A stretch of 64,000 nucleotides of DNA from an uncultured Tenacibaculum sp. (lineage in GTDB: Bacteria; Bacteroidota; Bacteroidia; Flavobacteriales; Flavobacteriaceae), in the NCBI GenBank assembly GCA_947496185.1, contig CANMCD010000009.1, positions 1-64,000 of the forward strand. The letters are read 5' to 3'. Every line of letters starts with the position of its first letter. Positions within the stretch are counted from its first letter, which is position 1. Shown piece by piece: positions 46,401-56,436 of the stretch. The notes beneath the pieces are model-generated. The model saw only the letters and a program-made list of their open reading frames with translations, was not told where the DNA came from and made no database searches. Position numbers and translations under genes: made by a program.

Positions 46401-46558
46401 AACAGGCTACCATCATTGATTATAAAACGGGTACCCCTTCGAAAAGCCACCATCAACAGGTTTTAAAATATGCAAACACCTTACAATCTTTAGGTTTTTC
46501 AATTTCCAAAAAGTTATTAGTCTACATCAACGAAGAAATTTTGGTGGAAGAAGTTTAA
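43424..46558 (+). CDS. AddA-like UvrD helicase-nuclease
   Basis: A 1044-residue double-strand-break repair enzyme resembling AddA/RecB. The GTG start is followed closely by Walker A NASAGSGKTFTLV. Other helicase motifs are KILAITFTNKAANEMKERI, FIDEMQDTSTLQW (Walker B), VGDGKQAIYRWRGG, TLETNFRS, IMTIHKSKGLEFPVVIFP and LLYVALTRAV. The C-terminal 170 residues form a PD-(D/E)xK nuclease with the metal-ligand patterns YGNLIHEIM and ATIIDYKTG. The usual AddB partner is not adjacent in this window. It follows the ZIP gene after 190 bases. Confidence 0.92.
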   Translation: MQTSPIFRVYNASAGSGKTFTLVKEYLKILLQSSDLFLFQKILAITFTNKAANEMKERILLNLKDFSEGHENDLLKIILAETALSAKEINIRSKKVLENILQNYAAFSITTIDSFTHKIIKSFAFDLGLSLNFEVEMDSISLLNEAVDVLISKIGTEEEITQLLIQFSLDKIDDDKTWDITRELNDISNILLNENDAKHFDLLSSKTITDFTTLKKKLTFSRNELREKIKNTGLEALNIIEKENLKPTDFSRGTFPKFLKDLGEFNTKFDYKKRSETIDKAVENHNFYTKTASLEIRTTIERILPSLLALFEESKKIYGQLMLTDMALKNIIPLAVLNHIHTELNTIKEENNIRLHAEFNQLIASNIQNQPTPFIYEKIGQRFMHYFIDEMQDTSTLQWNNLIPLIDNALAQENSSLLLVGDGKQAIYRWRGGKAEQFINLGLSDSVQASNPFQAPKITETLETNFRSYSEIINFNNEFFQHVALFLQNLQYQQIFKEGNHQLENSKKGGYVSIDFLERITDTQENNLKYPKKVLETIKELETTHHLHEICILVRKKIDGINIANYLAENNIPIVSSETLLLKNNAKVNFITHVLQLIQHPSDKETQVNILYFLHQHLSIDEDKHLFLEKHSTLTPTSLLEKLKNYCNSFNLLEFNQLPFYEKIEEIIRGFTLTKTYDAYIQYFLDIVLEQQRNGADIQSFLDYWEVKKESLSIVVPENTDAVQIMTIHKSKGLEFPVVIFPCDLDIYQQINPKVWLPELPESFGNFKEFLIPFNKNLDFISELGAKIYQKQREELELDNFNLLYVALTRAVKQLHIITEYKINKAGENTNFYSGIFINYLKKKGLWNQEIKQYSFGNVETNKVIKKAMDTNQVQKNFISLPWKKHNIQLLANTANLWNAEQKDAIEYGNLIHEIMASIYTPKDISKTIEQYATQKSLSKELRIEIENKIIEIVKHSEMSVFFSDNAVTYTEREIIDVDNQIIIPDRISILGEQATIIDYKTGTPSKSHHQQVLKYANTLQSLGFSISKKLLVYINEEILVEEV

Positions 46559-46608
46559 CACATTAACTTTGACCCTCAAACATGCAACATTAAAAAATAA
46601 ATAATACC

Positions 46609-47802
46609 ATGTACGGAACTATAAAGGAGCACTTACAGAAGGAGATTCAAGACATTAAAGATGCTGGGTTATACAAATCTGAACGCATTATCACTTCTTC
46701 TCAAGATGCTGTTATAAAAATTTCTACTGGGGAAGAAGTAATTAATTTTTGTGCAAACAATTATCTAGGATTATCCAATCACCCCGAAGTTATTCAAGCT
46801 GCTAAAGACACCATGGATACCCATGGTTTTGGTATGTCTTCTGTTCGCTTTATTTGTGGTACTCAAGACATTCATAAACAATTAGAAGAAAAAATAGCTA
46901 GTTTTTATCAAGCTGAAGACACCATACTATATGCTGCTGCCTTTGATGCCAATGGCGGTGTTTTTGAGCCTTTATTAACCAAGGATGATGCTATTATATC
47001 AGACAGCTTAAACCATGCATCAATTATTGACGGTGTACGTTTATGTAAAGCAGCTAGGTACCGTTATGCAAACAATGATATGTCCTCACTTGAAGCACAG
47101 CTTATCGAAGCCAATAAACACAATCACCGATTTAAGATCATTGTAACTGACGGTGTTTTTTCTATGGATGGAATTGTAGCTAAATTGGATGAAATTTGTG
47201 ATTTAGCAGACAAATACGATGCCCTTGTTATGGTTGATGAGTGTCATGCGGCAGGATTTATAGGTAAAACGGGTCGTGGTACATTGGAATTAAAAAATGT
47301 ATTAGGCAGAGTTGATATCGTTACAGGAACCCTAGGAAAAGCCTTAGGTGGTGCCATGGGAGGATACACCACGGGAAGAGAAGAAATTATCGACATTTTG
47401 CGTCAACGCTCGCGTCCTTATCTATTTTCCAATTCATTGGCTCCAGCTATTGTCGGTGCTTCCTTAAAAGTTTTTGACATATTATCCAACGATACTACCT
47501 TAAGAGATAAACTGGAATGGAACACTACCTACTTTAGAAAAGAGATGGAAAAAGCTGGTTTTGATTTGGTAGGAGCCGATGCTGCCATCGTACCTGTGAT
47601 GCTCTATGATGCTAAATTGTCACAAGTAATGGCTAACAAGCTGTTAGAAGAAGGAATCTATGTTATTGGCTTCTTTTATCCAGTCGTACCAAAAGAGCAA
47701 GCGAGAATACGAGTTCAGCTATCAGCTGCACATTCTAAAGAACACCTAGACAAAGCAATAAGTGCCTTTACAAAAGTAGGAAAGGAGTTAAAAATTATTT
47801 AA
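46609..47802 (+). CDS. kbl: Glycine C-acetyltransferase (2-amino-3-ketobutyrate CoA ligase)
   Basis: A PLP enzyme of threonine breakdown that cleaves 2-amino-3-ketobutyrate with CoA to glycine and acetyl-CoA. The 397-residue length is typical. Visible motifs are [22 protein letters not shown], the PLP-binding [11 protein letters not shown] and the Schiff-base Lys244 in [10 protein letters not shown]. No threonine dehydrogenase gene is adjacent. It starts 51 bases after the helicase gene and may share its transcript. Confidence 0.95.
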   Translation: MYGTIKEHLQKEIQDIKDAGLYKSERIITSSQDAVIKISTGEEVINFCANNYLGLSNHPEVIQAAKDTMDTHGFGMSSVRFICGTQDIHKQLEEKIASFYQAEDTILYAAAFDANGGVFEPLLTKDDAIISDSLNHASIIDGVRLCKAARYRYANNDMSSLEAQLIEANKHNHRFKIIVTDGVFSMDGIVAKLDEICDLADKYDALVMVDECHAAGFIGKTGRGTLELKNVLGRVDIVTGTLGKALGGAMGGYTTGREEIIDILRQRSRPYLFSNSLAPAIVGASLKVFDILSNDTTLRDKLEWNTTYFRKEMEKAGFDLVGADAAIVPVMLYDAKLSQVMANKLLEEGIYVIGFFYPVVPKEQARIRVQLSAAHSKEHLDKAISAFTKVGKELKII

Positions 47803-47821
47803 AAACCCTGAGTTAAAAAAC

Positions 47822-47851
47822 TTGTATTTCTTATAAGTTTTTGTAGATTTG
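47822..47851 (+). promoter_or_regulatory. Promoter of the OmpA-like porin gene
   Basis: TTG (47822-47824), a 19-base spacer and TAGATTTG (47844-47851). The leader is about 65 bases, long and A/T-rich, as expected for an abundant outer-membrane protein mRNA. Confidence 0.7.
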
Positions 47852-47922
47852 TTTTTGCAAATAAGTTTTAACCACTTACATTTGCGTTGTATATAACGAA
47901 CTTTTAATTTAAATTTTTAATA

Positions 47923-49281
47923 ATGAAACAATTAAAATTAGCTGTGATGGCTTTGTTTACGTTCGCAACAGTCGGAACGGTAAGCGCACAGGACTCAGAC
48001 AATCCATGGGTAGTTGGTTTCGGAGTTAATGCAGTTGACTTTAGAATCCCAACTGAATTTGGAGACTATGCTAAAGATTACATCGGTACAAGTGACTGGA
48101 ATATTTTACCATCTGTTTCAAGAATCACTGTTGACAAGTACATCGACAGCGGGTTTTCACTACAGTTGGCAGGATCTCTAAACAAGATTGAGACATTCCG
48201 CACTGAAAACGACATGGACGAGCTTTACTGGGCTATCGATGCTAGTGTAAAGTATGACTTAAACAGTTTATTTGGTGATACTGGTTGGTTCGATCCTTAT
48301 GTTTACTTAGGTGGTGGTTACGCTAACCTAGGAGACCTAGGAGAAGGAACTTTGAACGCTGGTTTAGGTTTCAATACTTGGTTTAACGACAATTTAGGTT
48401 TAAACTTCCAAACTGGAGGTAAAAAAGAGTTTTCTGATAAGGTTCAAGACCATTTCCAACATTCAGTTGGTATCGTATTCAAATTTGGAGGTAAAGATAC
48501 TGACGGTGATGGAGTTTATGACAAAGACGATGCTTGTCCAGAAGAAGCTGGTTTAAAAGAATTCAACGGATGTCCTGACACTGACGGTGATGGTATCAAA
48601 GATTCTGACGATGCTTGTCCTGAAACTGCTGGTTTGGCTGCTTTAAATGGTTGCCCAGATGCTGACGGTGACGGTATTGCTGACAAAGATGACAAGTGTC
48701 CTACAAAAGCTGGATTAAAGTCATTAAACGGTTGTCCAGATGCTGATAGCGACGGTGTTGCTGATAACGAAGACAAGTGTCCTAACACTGCTGGACCTGC
48801 TGCTAACGGTGGATGTCCTTGGCCTGATACTGACGGTGACGGAGTATTAGACAAAGATGACAAGTGTCCTAGCGTTAAAGGTGTTGCTTCAAACAACGGT
48901 TGTCCTGAAGTAGTTATCAAGGAAGAAGCTGTTAAGAAATTAAACGACTTCGCTAGAGCTATCTACTTTAACTCAGGAAGAACAAGCTTCAGACCTGGTG
49001 TAACTGGTAAATTAGATTTAATCGCTGCTATCATGAAAGAATATCCTAAAGCTAACTTTAGCATCCAAGGACATACTGATAGCCAAGGTAGAGAGTCTAC
49101 AAACTTAAAGTTATCAGAAAGAAGAGCTAAAGCTGTTTTAGATTACTTAGCTAACAAAGCTGGAATCCCATCTAGTAGATTATCATCTCAAGGATTCGGT
49201 GAAGCTTACCCAATCGCTAGTAACAAAACTAGAGCTGGTAGAGCACAAAACAGACGTGTAGAAATTAAATTAGTAAAATAA
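47923..49281 (+). CDS. OmpA-family outer-membrane protein with thrombospondin-3 repeats
   Basis: A 452-residue outer-membrane protein. A signal peptide ends near VSAQ (residue 22). An eight-strand-type barrel spans about 28-185 ([12 protein letters not shown] ends it). Five calcium-binding thrombospondin type 3 repeats follow ([15 protein letters not shown] and relatives, about 190-325). An OmpA peptidoglycan-binding domain closes the protein, with [20 protein letters not shown]. Codon usage is visibly more biased and GC-richer than in neighbours, in line with very high expression. It links the outer membrane to the wall. Strong promoter and terminator; single gene. Confidence 0.95.
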   Translation: MKQLKLAVMALFTFATVGTVSAQDSDNPWVVGFGVNAVDFRIPTEFGDYAKDYIGTSDWNILPSVSRITVDKYIDSGFSLQLAGSLNKIETFRTENDMDELYWAIDASVKYDLNSLFGDTGWFDPYVYLGGGYANLGDLGEGTLNAGLGFNTWFNDNLGLNFQTGGKKEFSDKVQDHFQHSVGIVFKFGGKDTDGDGVYDKDDACPEEAGLKEFNGCPDTDGDGIKDSDDACPETAGLAALNGCPDADGDGIADKDDKCPTKAGLKSLNGCPDADSDGVADNEDKCPNTAGPAANGGCPWPDTDGDGVLDKDDKCPSVKGVASNNGCPEVVIKEEAVKKLNDFARAIYFNSGRTSFRPGVTGKLDLIAAIMKEYPKANFSIQGHTDSQGRESTNLKLSERRAKAVLDYLANKAGIPSSRLSSQGFGEAYPIASNKTRAGRAQNRRVEIKLVK

Positions 49282-49305
49282 TTTAGACACCTCTAAATAA
49301 TATAC

Positions 49306-49335
49306 AAAAAGCCTTACTGTAAAGTAGGGCTTTTT
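49306..49335 (+). terminator. Terminator of the OmpA-like gene
   Basis: A 13-base stem (49306-49318 with 49323-49335, one G-T pair) around a GTAA loop, ending in a long T run. Confidence 0.85.
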
Positions 49336-49373
49336 TTATTGCTATTAAACTAAAAATACGTATAAACATTTTT

Positions 49374-49400
49374 TTGATTGGGTTGAAAAAATTACCTTTG
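49374..49400 (+). promoter_or_regulatory. atpDC promoter
   Basis: TTG (49374-49376), a 16-base spacer and TACCTTTG (49393-49400), giving a leader of about 55 bases before atpD. Confidence 0.7.
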
Positions 49401-49448
49401 CAGCCTAAAAATGAGTTGACACTCACTTAATAAAATAAATAACTTTAA

Positions 49449-50972
<1,524 letters not shown>

Positions 50973-51047
50973 AACTAGTTTTTGAGTTTTATCTTTTAGT
51001 CGCTTTATAAACTAAAACTGAAACAGAAAACTAAAAACTTTAAAAGT

Positions 51048-51341
51048 ATGTTTTTAGAAATAGTAACACCAGAAGCCATATTATTCTCATCAGAAGTTGA
51101 TTCTGTAACTGTTCCGGGTATCGAAGGAGAGTTTCAGATGTTGAACAACCACGCTCCAATAGTATCTATCTTAGAGAAAGGAAGTGTTAAGGTTCATGTT
51201 CACAATCAAACACACGCTTCTTTTGATGACCTGCATGGAAGTATTCAAAAGTTGCCAGCCGATGATAAAGTATTAACTTTAGACATCAACTCTGGTACCA
51301 TTGAAATGAAAGATAATAAAGTGATTATTCTAGCAGATTAA
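51048..51341 (+). CDS. atpC: F1F0 ATP synthase subunit epsilon
   Basis: A 97-residue epsilon subunit limited to the N-terminal beta-sandwich domain (MFLEIVTPEAILFSSEVDSV, GIEGEFQMLNNHAPIVSIL). The C-terminal helical hairpin that inhibits ATPase activity in E. coli is missing, as is common in this phylum. A 75-base gap after atpD contains no promoter, so they are co-transcribed. It ends at a strong terminator. Confidence 0.93.
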   Translation: MFLEIVTPEAILFSSEVDSVTVPGIEGEFQMLNNHAPIVSILEKGSVKVHVHNQTHASFDDLHGSIQKLPADDKVLTLDINSGTIEMKDNKVIILAD

Positions 51342-51360
51342 TTACTTTTAACATAAAAAC

Positions 51361-51400
51361 AAAAAAGCCAAGCCTGTTATTATTTAGGTTTGGCTTTTTT
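51361..51400 (+). terminator. atpDC terminator
   Basis: A 15-base stem (51361-51375 with 51386-51400, one G-T pair), a 10-base loop, and a T run within the 3' arm. Confidence 0.88.
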
Positions 51401-51418
51401 AATTATATACTATAAGAG

Positions 51419-51450
51419 TTGTATACTACCAGTAATTGGTCTTATCTTTG
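51419..51450 (+). promoter_or_regulatory. tatA promoter
   Basis: TTG (51419-51421), a 21-base spacer and TATCTTTG (51443-51450). The box overlaps the upstream in-frame extension of tatA, so the start at 51459 is favoured. Only eight bases separate box and ATG. Confidence 0.65.
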
Positions 51451-51458
51451 TAACAATT

Positions 51459-51740
51459 ATGAATGCACATTATTTGTTTATTGGTGGCCCAGAGCTATTC
51501 GTTGTTATTTTAATTGTGGTATTATTATTCGGAGCAGATAAACTCCCAGAAATTGCAAGGGGCTTAGGAAAAGGTATGCGTCAAATAAAGGATGCTACAA
51601 ATGATATAAAAAGAGAAATAAACGAAAGTGCCAAAAACCAAGGTATTGACACTGATTTCGTACAAGATATTAATAAAGAAATAAACGAAGTAAAAGACAA
51701 TATTGACGACCTCACAGGCCCTATAAAAAGGAACCGATAA
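51459..51740 (+). CDS. tatA: Twin-arginine translocase subunit TatA
   Basis: A 93-residue pore-forming component of the Tat system for folded proteins. A short N-terminal membrane helix (FVVILIVVLLFG) is followed by the FGADKLPEIARGLGKGM amphipathic hinge and a charged C-terminal helix rich in Lys and Glu. An earlier in-frame start at 51390 would run through the promoter and is rejected. tatC is not adjacent. The convergent neighbour is an O-methyltransferase gene. Confidence 0.92.
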   Translation: MNAHYLFIGGPELFVVILIVVLLFGADKLPEIARGLGKGMRQIKDATNDIKREINESAKNQGIDTDFVQDINKEINEVKDNIDDLTGPIKRNR

Positions 51741-51755
51741 AAGATAAAGGGTTCT

Positions 51756-52397
51756 TTACTTCACCCTACTAATCGTCAGACCGTCTCTAATAGGCAATAA
51801 TACCGTTTCTAAGCGATCGTCTTCATTTAAAAGCTTGTTATACGTAATAAGTGATTTTGTGTCAATGTCATTCATCGTTGGTGCTTCAAGTACCTTACCA
51901 CTCCACAACACATTGTCTGACAAAATAACTCCTCCCTTATTCATTCGTTCCATAATCAAATTAAAATAATTCACGTAATTAAACTTATCAGCATCGATAA
52001 ACACAAGATCATATGTAGTATCAAGCGTTGGTATGATATCCAAGGCATTCCCAATTAAAGGCTTGATCTTATGCCCTATTTCAGATTTATGAAAGTATTT
52101 ATTTTGCAACGTTTCTAATTCTTCATTTTTATCTATGGTATAAAGCACTCCATTTTCTCGTAATCCTTCAGCTAGGCATAAAGCAGAATACCCCGTATAC
52201 GTACCAATCTCTAATATTGTTGTCGGCTGAATAAGTTTTGAAATCATTGATAATATTCTCCCTTGAAAAGCACCACTAAGCATTCTAGGATTCAATACTT
52301 TTTGCCAAGTTTCTCTATTTAATTCTTTTAATAATGTAGGTTCATTTTGAGAATGCTGAACAGCATATTCTTCAATAGCTTCGGGTAAAAAATTCAT
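51756..52397 (-). CDS. O-methyltransferase (CCoAOMT-like)
   Basis: A 213-residue class I SAM-dependent O-methyltransferase. The SAM-binding motif is LEIGTYTGYSALCLAEGL (about 60-77), the metal and catechol site DLVFIDADKFNYVNYF (about 133-148) and VILSDNVLWSGKV (about 160). Family members methylate catechol-like hydroxyls with a divalent metal. The bacterial substrate is unknown. It is convergent with tatA and downstream of the sigma-factor pair by 115 bases. Confidence 0.9.
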   Translation of the reverse strand: MNFLPEAIEEYAVQHSQNEPTLLKELNRETWQKVLNPRMLSGAFQGRILSMISKLIQPTTILEIGTYTGYSALCLAEGLRENGVLYTIDKNEELETLQNKYFHKSEIGHKIKPLIGNALDIIPTLDTTYDLVFIDADKFNYVNYFNLIMERMNKGGVILSDNVLWSGKVLEAPTMNDIDTKSLITYNKLLNEDDRLETVLLPIRDGLTISRVK

Positions 52398-52512
52398 GCG
52401 GATATTATTTTATAAAGTTAAAAAAACGGAATTTATTTTTTACAACAAACCCCGTTTCAATCTAACAAAAAATCAAAAAATGGTTTTTTATCAAAAAAAC
52501 CTAAAAAAAATC

Positions 52513-52773
52513 TTAATTAAATTCTTTCATTTTCTCCTTTAGAGCCGTCTTATCTAACTCTGAAAGTGTATACTTCTTATGCCTGCATTCAGTAGCTTTT
52601 CCTTTATATATACGTGTTAAAAAGCTATTTTGTTTAGAATACAGTTTACATATTTTACATATTAACAAATGGATGTTCAACTGAACCTTTTCTTTAAAGG
52701 TCGCTTCGCCATACTGACTTTTGTCACATATTGCTGTCGCTTCATCACATGTAATTCCAAATATTTTTAACAT
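52513..52773 (-). CDS. Small zinc-finger protein, putative anti-sigma factor
   Basis: An 86-residue cytoplasmic protein directly downstream of an ECF sigma gene. It contains the pattern HLLICKIC (H-x3-C-x2-C), the core of zinc-associated anti-sigma domains, plus Cys residues near the start (ITCDEATAICDKS). I prefer the ATG at 52773, which leaves seven bases after the sigma stop. A longer start at 52806 would overlap it by 26. There is no membrane helix, so it would act as a soluble, perhaps redox- or zinc-sensitive, partner. Proteins of this type have been misnamed glycine dehydrogenase in flavobacterial genomes. Confidence 0.7.
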   Translation of the reverse strand: MLKIFGITCDEATAICDKSQYGEATFKEKVQLNIHLLICKICKLYSKQNSFLTRIYKGKATECRHKKYTLSELDKTALKEKMKEFN

Positions 52774-52780
52774 AAAAAAA

Positions 52781-53353
52781 TCAACTATTAAACCAGTTTT
52801 TTTCAATACAACTTCTCAACTGGGTTCTGGCTCTATGAATCATCACCCATAGGTTTGACGGTGTAATTTGTAGTTCCTTACAAATCTCAGCTGTCTCAAA
52901 CTCTCTAATAGTTTTCATTCTAAAAACCATTGCGTATTTGTCTGGTAAACTATCAATACATCTCTCTAATTGTATTTTTAGCTCTCTATTTTCGATATCG
53001 CTCTCTGCATCTTGCCCCCATGATTGAGGAACACGTTCTTCAATCCAACTTCCTTCATTATCTCCTTGATCAAAGAAACTCATTCGCACTTCTGCTTGCC
53101 CTTTCTTAGAGTTTATTTTTCTGTAATAATCAATTACTTTACGCTTCAAAATTGAAACTAACCATGTTCTTTCTGTTGATTTTCCTTCAAAATTTTTAGC
53201 AGATTTTAAGCCCGCTAAAAAAGTTTCCTGAACCAAATCCTTGGCGATTACCTCATTATTTACTCGTACTATTGCATAATTAAATAAATAATTTGCATAA
53301 TTATCAACCCACAAATCTGGTTTTAATTCATTTGCTTTTTCATTTGGGTTCAT
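52781..53353 (-). CDS. ECF-type RNA polymerase sigma factor
   Basis: A 190-residue sigma-70-family factor. Region 2 is seen in DLVQETFLAGLKSAKNFEGKSTERTWLVSILKRKVIDYYRK (key parts DLVQETFL and WLVSILKRKVIDYYR, about 42-87). Region 4 is LERCIDSLPDKYAMVFRMK and ETAEICKELQITPSNLWVMIHRARTQLR (about 130-180). A 40-residue linker separates them. The ATG lies four bases after TATATTTG, so the transcript would be leaderless. It is probably co-expressed with the zinc-finger protein. Target genes are unknown. Confidence 0.93.
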   Translation of the reverse strand: MNPNEKANELKPDLWVDNYANYLFNYAIVRVNNEVIAKDLVQETFLAGLKSAKNFEGKSTERTWLVSILKRKVIDYYRKINSKKGQAEVRMSFFDQGDNEGSWIEERVPQSWGQDAESDIENRELKIQLERCIDSLPDKYAMVFRMKTIREFETAEICKELQITPSNLWVMIHRARTQLRSCIEKNWFNS

Positions 53354-53357
53354 TCGT

Positions 53358-53365
53358 CAAATATA
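53358..53365 (-). promoter_or_regulatory. -7 box of the ECF sigma gene
   Basis: Minus-strand TATATTTG four bases before the ATG; the -33 element is weak. It predicts a leaderless mRNA. If the gene is autoregulated, a different promoter would be expected instead. Confidence 0.5.
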
Positions 53366-53767
53366 CGTTAATTTATCCTTAATACCATACCATTAAACGC
53401 ATTAAAACACCACTAATACAAGTGCAATAACACACTTTTACCCACCTCATGTTTTCCCTCAAAAAAGACTTTCTTTATTAGCCATTAACTTAAAGAACTA
53501 AAAATATGTTATGGTTATCTAACACAGTATTTAACTCATCAAAAACATGCTGCCAAACTACGCTCACACGTATTAAACATACTTTACCCTAAATTTCTCA
53601 TGTATTTTAGCAAAAAAATAAGATGATAGCATCTTTATACTAATATAACATTGTCTGGTTATTCAAAACTACCAAAAATTAACTTTAAAAAAATTTAATT
53701 AACACAAGATTAACGCATTCTTTGTTTCTTAAAATGTCTATTTTTACCCTTATCAAATTACTAAAAA
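53366..53767. other. Intergenic region between the sigma gene and panB
   Basis: About 400 A/T-rich bases without coding potential, hairpins of note or repeats. The panB-proximal end has a TTTG followed about 20 bases later by TATTTTTA, a weak promoter match. Nothing else is seen. Confidence 0.5.
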
Positions 53768-54586
53768 ATGTCAACAGCAAAAAAGGAGTATAAAAGGGTT
53801 ACGGTAAAGTCATTAATTGAAATGAAAAATAACAAAGAAAAAATTTCTATGCTTACCGCCTACGATTATACCATGGCTAAAATTGTAGATCAAGCGGGTG
53901 TCGATGTGATTCTTGTTGGAGATTCTGCATCGAATGTTATGGCAGGCCACGAAACTACTCTTCCGATCACTTTAGATCAAATGATTTATCATGCTAGCTC
54001 TGTCATAAGAGCGATTGATCGATCATTAGTCATTGTAGACCTTCCTTTTGGTACGTATCAAGGGAATTCCAAAAATGCATTGGATTCTGCTATACGAATC
54101 ATGAAAGAATCTGGAGGACATGCTGTAAAACTAGAAGGAGGTAGTGAAATCTCTGAGTCTATTTCGAGAATCTTAACCGCGGGTATCCCTGTCATGGGAC
54201 ACTTAGGCCTTACACCTCAATCTATCTATAAGTTTGGTACGTATACCGTGAGAGCAAAAGAAGAAGCCGAAGCTAAAAAACTAAAAGAAGACGCACTGTT
54301 ACTAGAGCAACTGGGGTGTTTTGCTATTGTATTAGAAAAAGTACCTGCCAAACTTGCCAAAGAAGTTGCAGAAAGTTTAACCATACCTGTCATCGGTATT
54401 GGTGCTGGTGGTGGCGTTGATGGTCAAGTATTGGTAACTCATGATATGCTAGGTATGACCCACGAATTTAGCCCTCGTTTCTTACGTAGGTATCTTGATT
54501 TGTATACAGAAATGAGTAATGCTTTTCAGCAATATATCAAAGACGTAAAATCAAAAGACTTCCCCAATAAAGACGAACAGTACTAA
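53768..54586 (+). CDS. panB: 3-Methyl-2-oxobutanoate hydroxymethyltransferase
   Basis: First committed enzyme of pantothenate synthesis: adds a hydroxymethyl group from methylene-THF to ketoisovalerate. The 272-residue TIM barrel shows [28 protein letters not shown] with metal ligands, [14 protein letters not shown] and GHLGLTPQ. panC and panD are not nearby. It starts a loose plus-strand run with the dehydrogenase gene 18 bases downstream. Confidence 0.96.
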   Translation: MSTAKKEYKRVTVKSLIEMKNNKEKISMLTAYDYTMAKIVDQAGVDVILVGDSASNVMAGHETTLPITLDQMIYHASSVIRAIDRSLVIVDLPFGTYQGNSKNALDSAIRIMKESGGHAVKLEGGSEISESISRILTAGIPVMGHLGLTPQSIYKFGTYTVRAKEEAEAKKLKEDALLLEQLGCFAIVLEKVPAKLAKEVAESLTIPVIGIGAGGGVDGQVLVTHDMLGMTHEFSPRFLRRYLDLYTEMSNAFQQYIKDVKSKDFPNKDEQY

Positions 54587-54604
54587 ACCATACAATCTTC
54601 TTTC

Positions 54605-55540
54605 ATGAAAATACTACATTTAGATACCAACCACCCGTTGTTATTACAACAACTTCGGGAGCTGGGTCATGTGAACGACGAAAATTATAAAGCTTCAAAA
54701 ACAGAAATAGAAAGCTGTATCGAAAATTATGACGGAATTATTATCCGTAGTAGGTTTACGATCGATCGTGACTTTCTGGATAAGGCCAAACAATTAAAAT
54801 TTATTGGTCGTGTAGGGGCTGGACTAGAAAATATTGATGTGGCTTATGCTACTCAAAAAGGAATCCAGCTAATATCGGCTCCTGAAGGAAATAGAAATGC
54901 GGTTGGAGAACATACCTTAGGCATGTTGCTTTCGTTGTTTAACCACTTAAACAAAGCCAATAAAGAAGTAAAAAATGGCCAATGGTTACGAGAAGAAAAT
55001 AGAGGAATTGAACTCGATGGAAAAACAGTAGGAATCATTGGTTATGGCAATATGGGAAAAGCTTTTGCCAAAAAATTACGCGGTTTTGATGTTGACGTTC
55101 TTTGTTATGACATAAAAGAAGGTGTCGGAGATACAAATTGCCGCCAAGTATCTTTATCTGAGTTTCAAAAAAAAGTAGACATCGTCAGTTTACATACTCC
55201 GCAAACGGATTTGACCGTAAACATGATCAACACCTCGTTTATTAATCAATTTCACAAACCTTTTTGGTTGTTCAATACCGCTAGAGGAAAATCGGTAGTT
55301 ACCTCAGATTTGGTTACCGCTTTGCAAGAAGGTAACATTTTAGGGGCAGGATTGGATGTGTTGGAATATGAAAAAAAATCTTTTGAAAACCTGTTCGAAT
55401 CAGATGAAATGCCCGATGCTTTTCGATATTTAATCGCAGCTGACAATGTTTTGCTAAGTCCTCACGTAGCTGGATGGACAGTAGAAAGTAAAGAAAAATT
55501 AGCCCAAACAATCGTCGCTAAAATCAAAGAAAAATTTTAG
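54605..55540 (+). CDS. D-2-hydroxyacid dehydrogenase (SerA-like)
   Basis: A 311-residue NAD-dependent dehydrogenase. A substrate domain (GIIIRSRFTID, FIGRVGAGLENIDV) surrounds a Rossmann domain with GIIGYGNMGKAF (about 142-153). Catalytic residues are seen as Arg in NTARGKSV, Glu in the LDVLEYE region and His in LLSPHVAGWT. It lacks the C-terminal ACT domain of long SerA, like many Bacteroidota 3-phosphoglycerate dehydrogenases. Substrate specificity cannot be fixed. It is coupled to panB by an 18-base gap. Confidence 0.9.
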   Translation: MKILHLDTNHPLLLQQLRELGHVNDENYKASKTEIESCIENYDGIIIRSRFTIDRDFLDKAKQLKFIGRVGAGLENIDVAYATQKGIQLISAPEGNRNAVGEHTLGMLLSLFNHLNKANKEVKNGQWLREENRGIELDGKTVGIIGYGNMGKAFAKKLRGFDVDVLCYDIKEGVGDTNCRQVSLSEFQKKVDIVSLHTPQTDLTVNMINTSFINQFHKPFWLFNTARGKSVVTSDLVTALQEGNILGAGLDVLEYEKKSFENLFESDEMPDAFRYLIAADNVLLSPHVAGWTVESKEKLAQTIVAKIKEKF

Positions 55541-55567
55541 TAAATTGTAGGGGTAAATATATCGGGT

Positions 55568-56032
55568 ATGAAATATGAAGCCACGAGTCCTGACGACTAC
55601 ATTTCTCAAGTTCCAAAAGAGCGACAAGAAGCGTTAAAAAAGTTACGGAACGTTATACAAAAAAATATACCAGATGGGTTTGAAGAAGGTATTTTATACA
55701 ATATGATTGGATATTATGTTCCTTTATCAAGCTATCCGAGTGGTTATCATTGTACCCCAAATACACCGCTTCCCTTTTTGAACATTGCTTCTCAAAAGAA
55801 TTCTATTAATCTTTATCATAACGGAATCTATGCAATGCCTGAAATTCACCAGTGGTTCGTTAACGAATATCCAAAACATTCAAAACGAAAACTAGACATG
55901 GGTAAAAGTTGTATTCGATTTAAAAAAACAGACGAAATTCCTTATGACTTAATTGCCCAACTTGTACAAAAAATTTCAGTAGATCAATGGATTTCAACCT
56001 ACGAAAAAAACATTAAAAACCGTAAAAAATGA
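55568..56032 (+). CDS. DUF1801 (YdhG-like) protein
   Basis: A 154-residue cytoplasmic protein matching DUF1801. The N-terminal pattern YISQVPKERQEALKKLRNVI and the following EGILYNMIGYYVPLSSYPSGYH are family hallmarks. The C-terminal part contains KRKLDMGKSCIRFKKTDEIP. Its fold is related to frataxin-like iron carriers by family annotation, but no function is established. Its end overlaps the next start by four bases (ATGA), so they are translationally coupled. Confidence 0.85.
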   Translation: MKYEATSPDDYISQVPKERQEALKKLRNVIQKNIPDGFEEGILYNMIGYYVPLSSYPSGYHCTPNTPLPFLNIASQKNSINLYHNGIYAMPEIHQWFVNEYPKHSKRKLDMGKSCIRFKKTDEIPYDLIAQLVQKISVDQWISTYEKNIKNRKK

Positions 56033-56415
56033 ACGAAGGTAAAGTTACTGGTATAGGAGGCGTTTTCTTTAAAACAACCGATGTTGAAAAGACCAAAAAT
56101 TGGTACAAAAAACACCTAGGATTTAACACAGATGCTTGGGGCAGTACTTTTAAATGGCAAGACCTTAGTGGAAAAGAAGCCACTACCCAATGGAGCCCTT
56201 TCAAAAAGGATACTGATTATTTCTCCCCTGCTAACAAAGATTTTATGTTTAATTACAGGGTGGACAATCTTGAAGTTTTATTAGAACGCTTAAAAAAAGA
56301 AGGTGTTACGATTGTCGGAGAAGTAGAAGAGTATAGTTATGGGAAGTTTGGATGGATCATCGATTTGGATGGAAATAAAATTGAGCTATGGGAACCTTTT
56401 GACCCAGCTCTATAA
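56029..56415 (+). CDS. VOC-family (glyoxalase-like) protein
   Basis: A 128-residue vicinal-oxygen-chelate protein. The repeats show GIGGVFFKTTDVEKTKNWYKKHLGF and VDNLEVLLERLKKEGVTIVGE, with the C-terminal metal-ligand Glu in KIELWEP. The expected His in the first strand is replaced (GGVFFK), so metal binding is uncertain. It overlaps the DUF1801 gene by four bases and precedes the TM2 gene by 21. Confidence 0.88.
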   Translation: MNEGKVTGIGGVFFKTTDVEKTKNWYKKHLGFNTDAWGSTFKWQDLSGKEATTQWSPFKKDTDYFSPANKDFMFNYRVDNLEVLLERLKKEGVTIVGEVEEYSYGKFGWIIDLDGNKIELWEPFDPAL

Positions 56416-56436
56416 TCAATACATAAAAATTAATAC

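Noticed and set aside
48516..48920. 134-codon open frame on the minus strand
   Set aside because: It is the shadow of the repetitive thrombospondin-3 codons of the OmpA-like gene; its sequence is a periodic Ser/Pro/Gly repeat with no independent signal.
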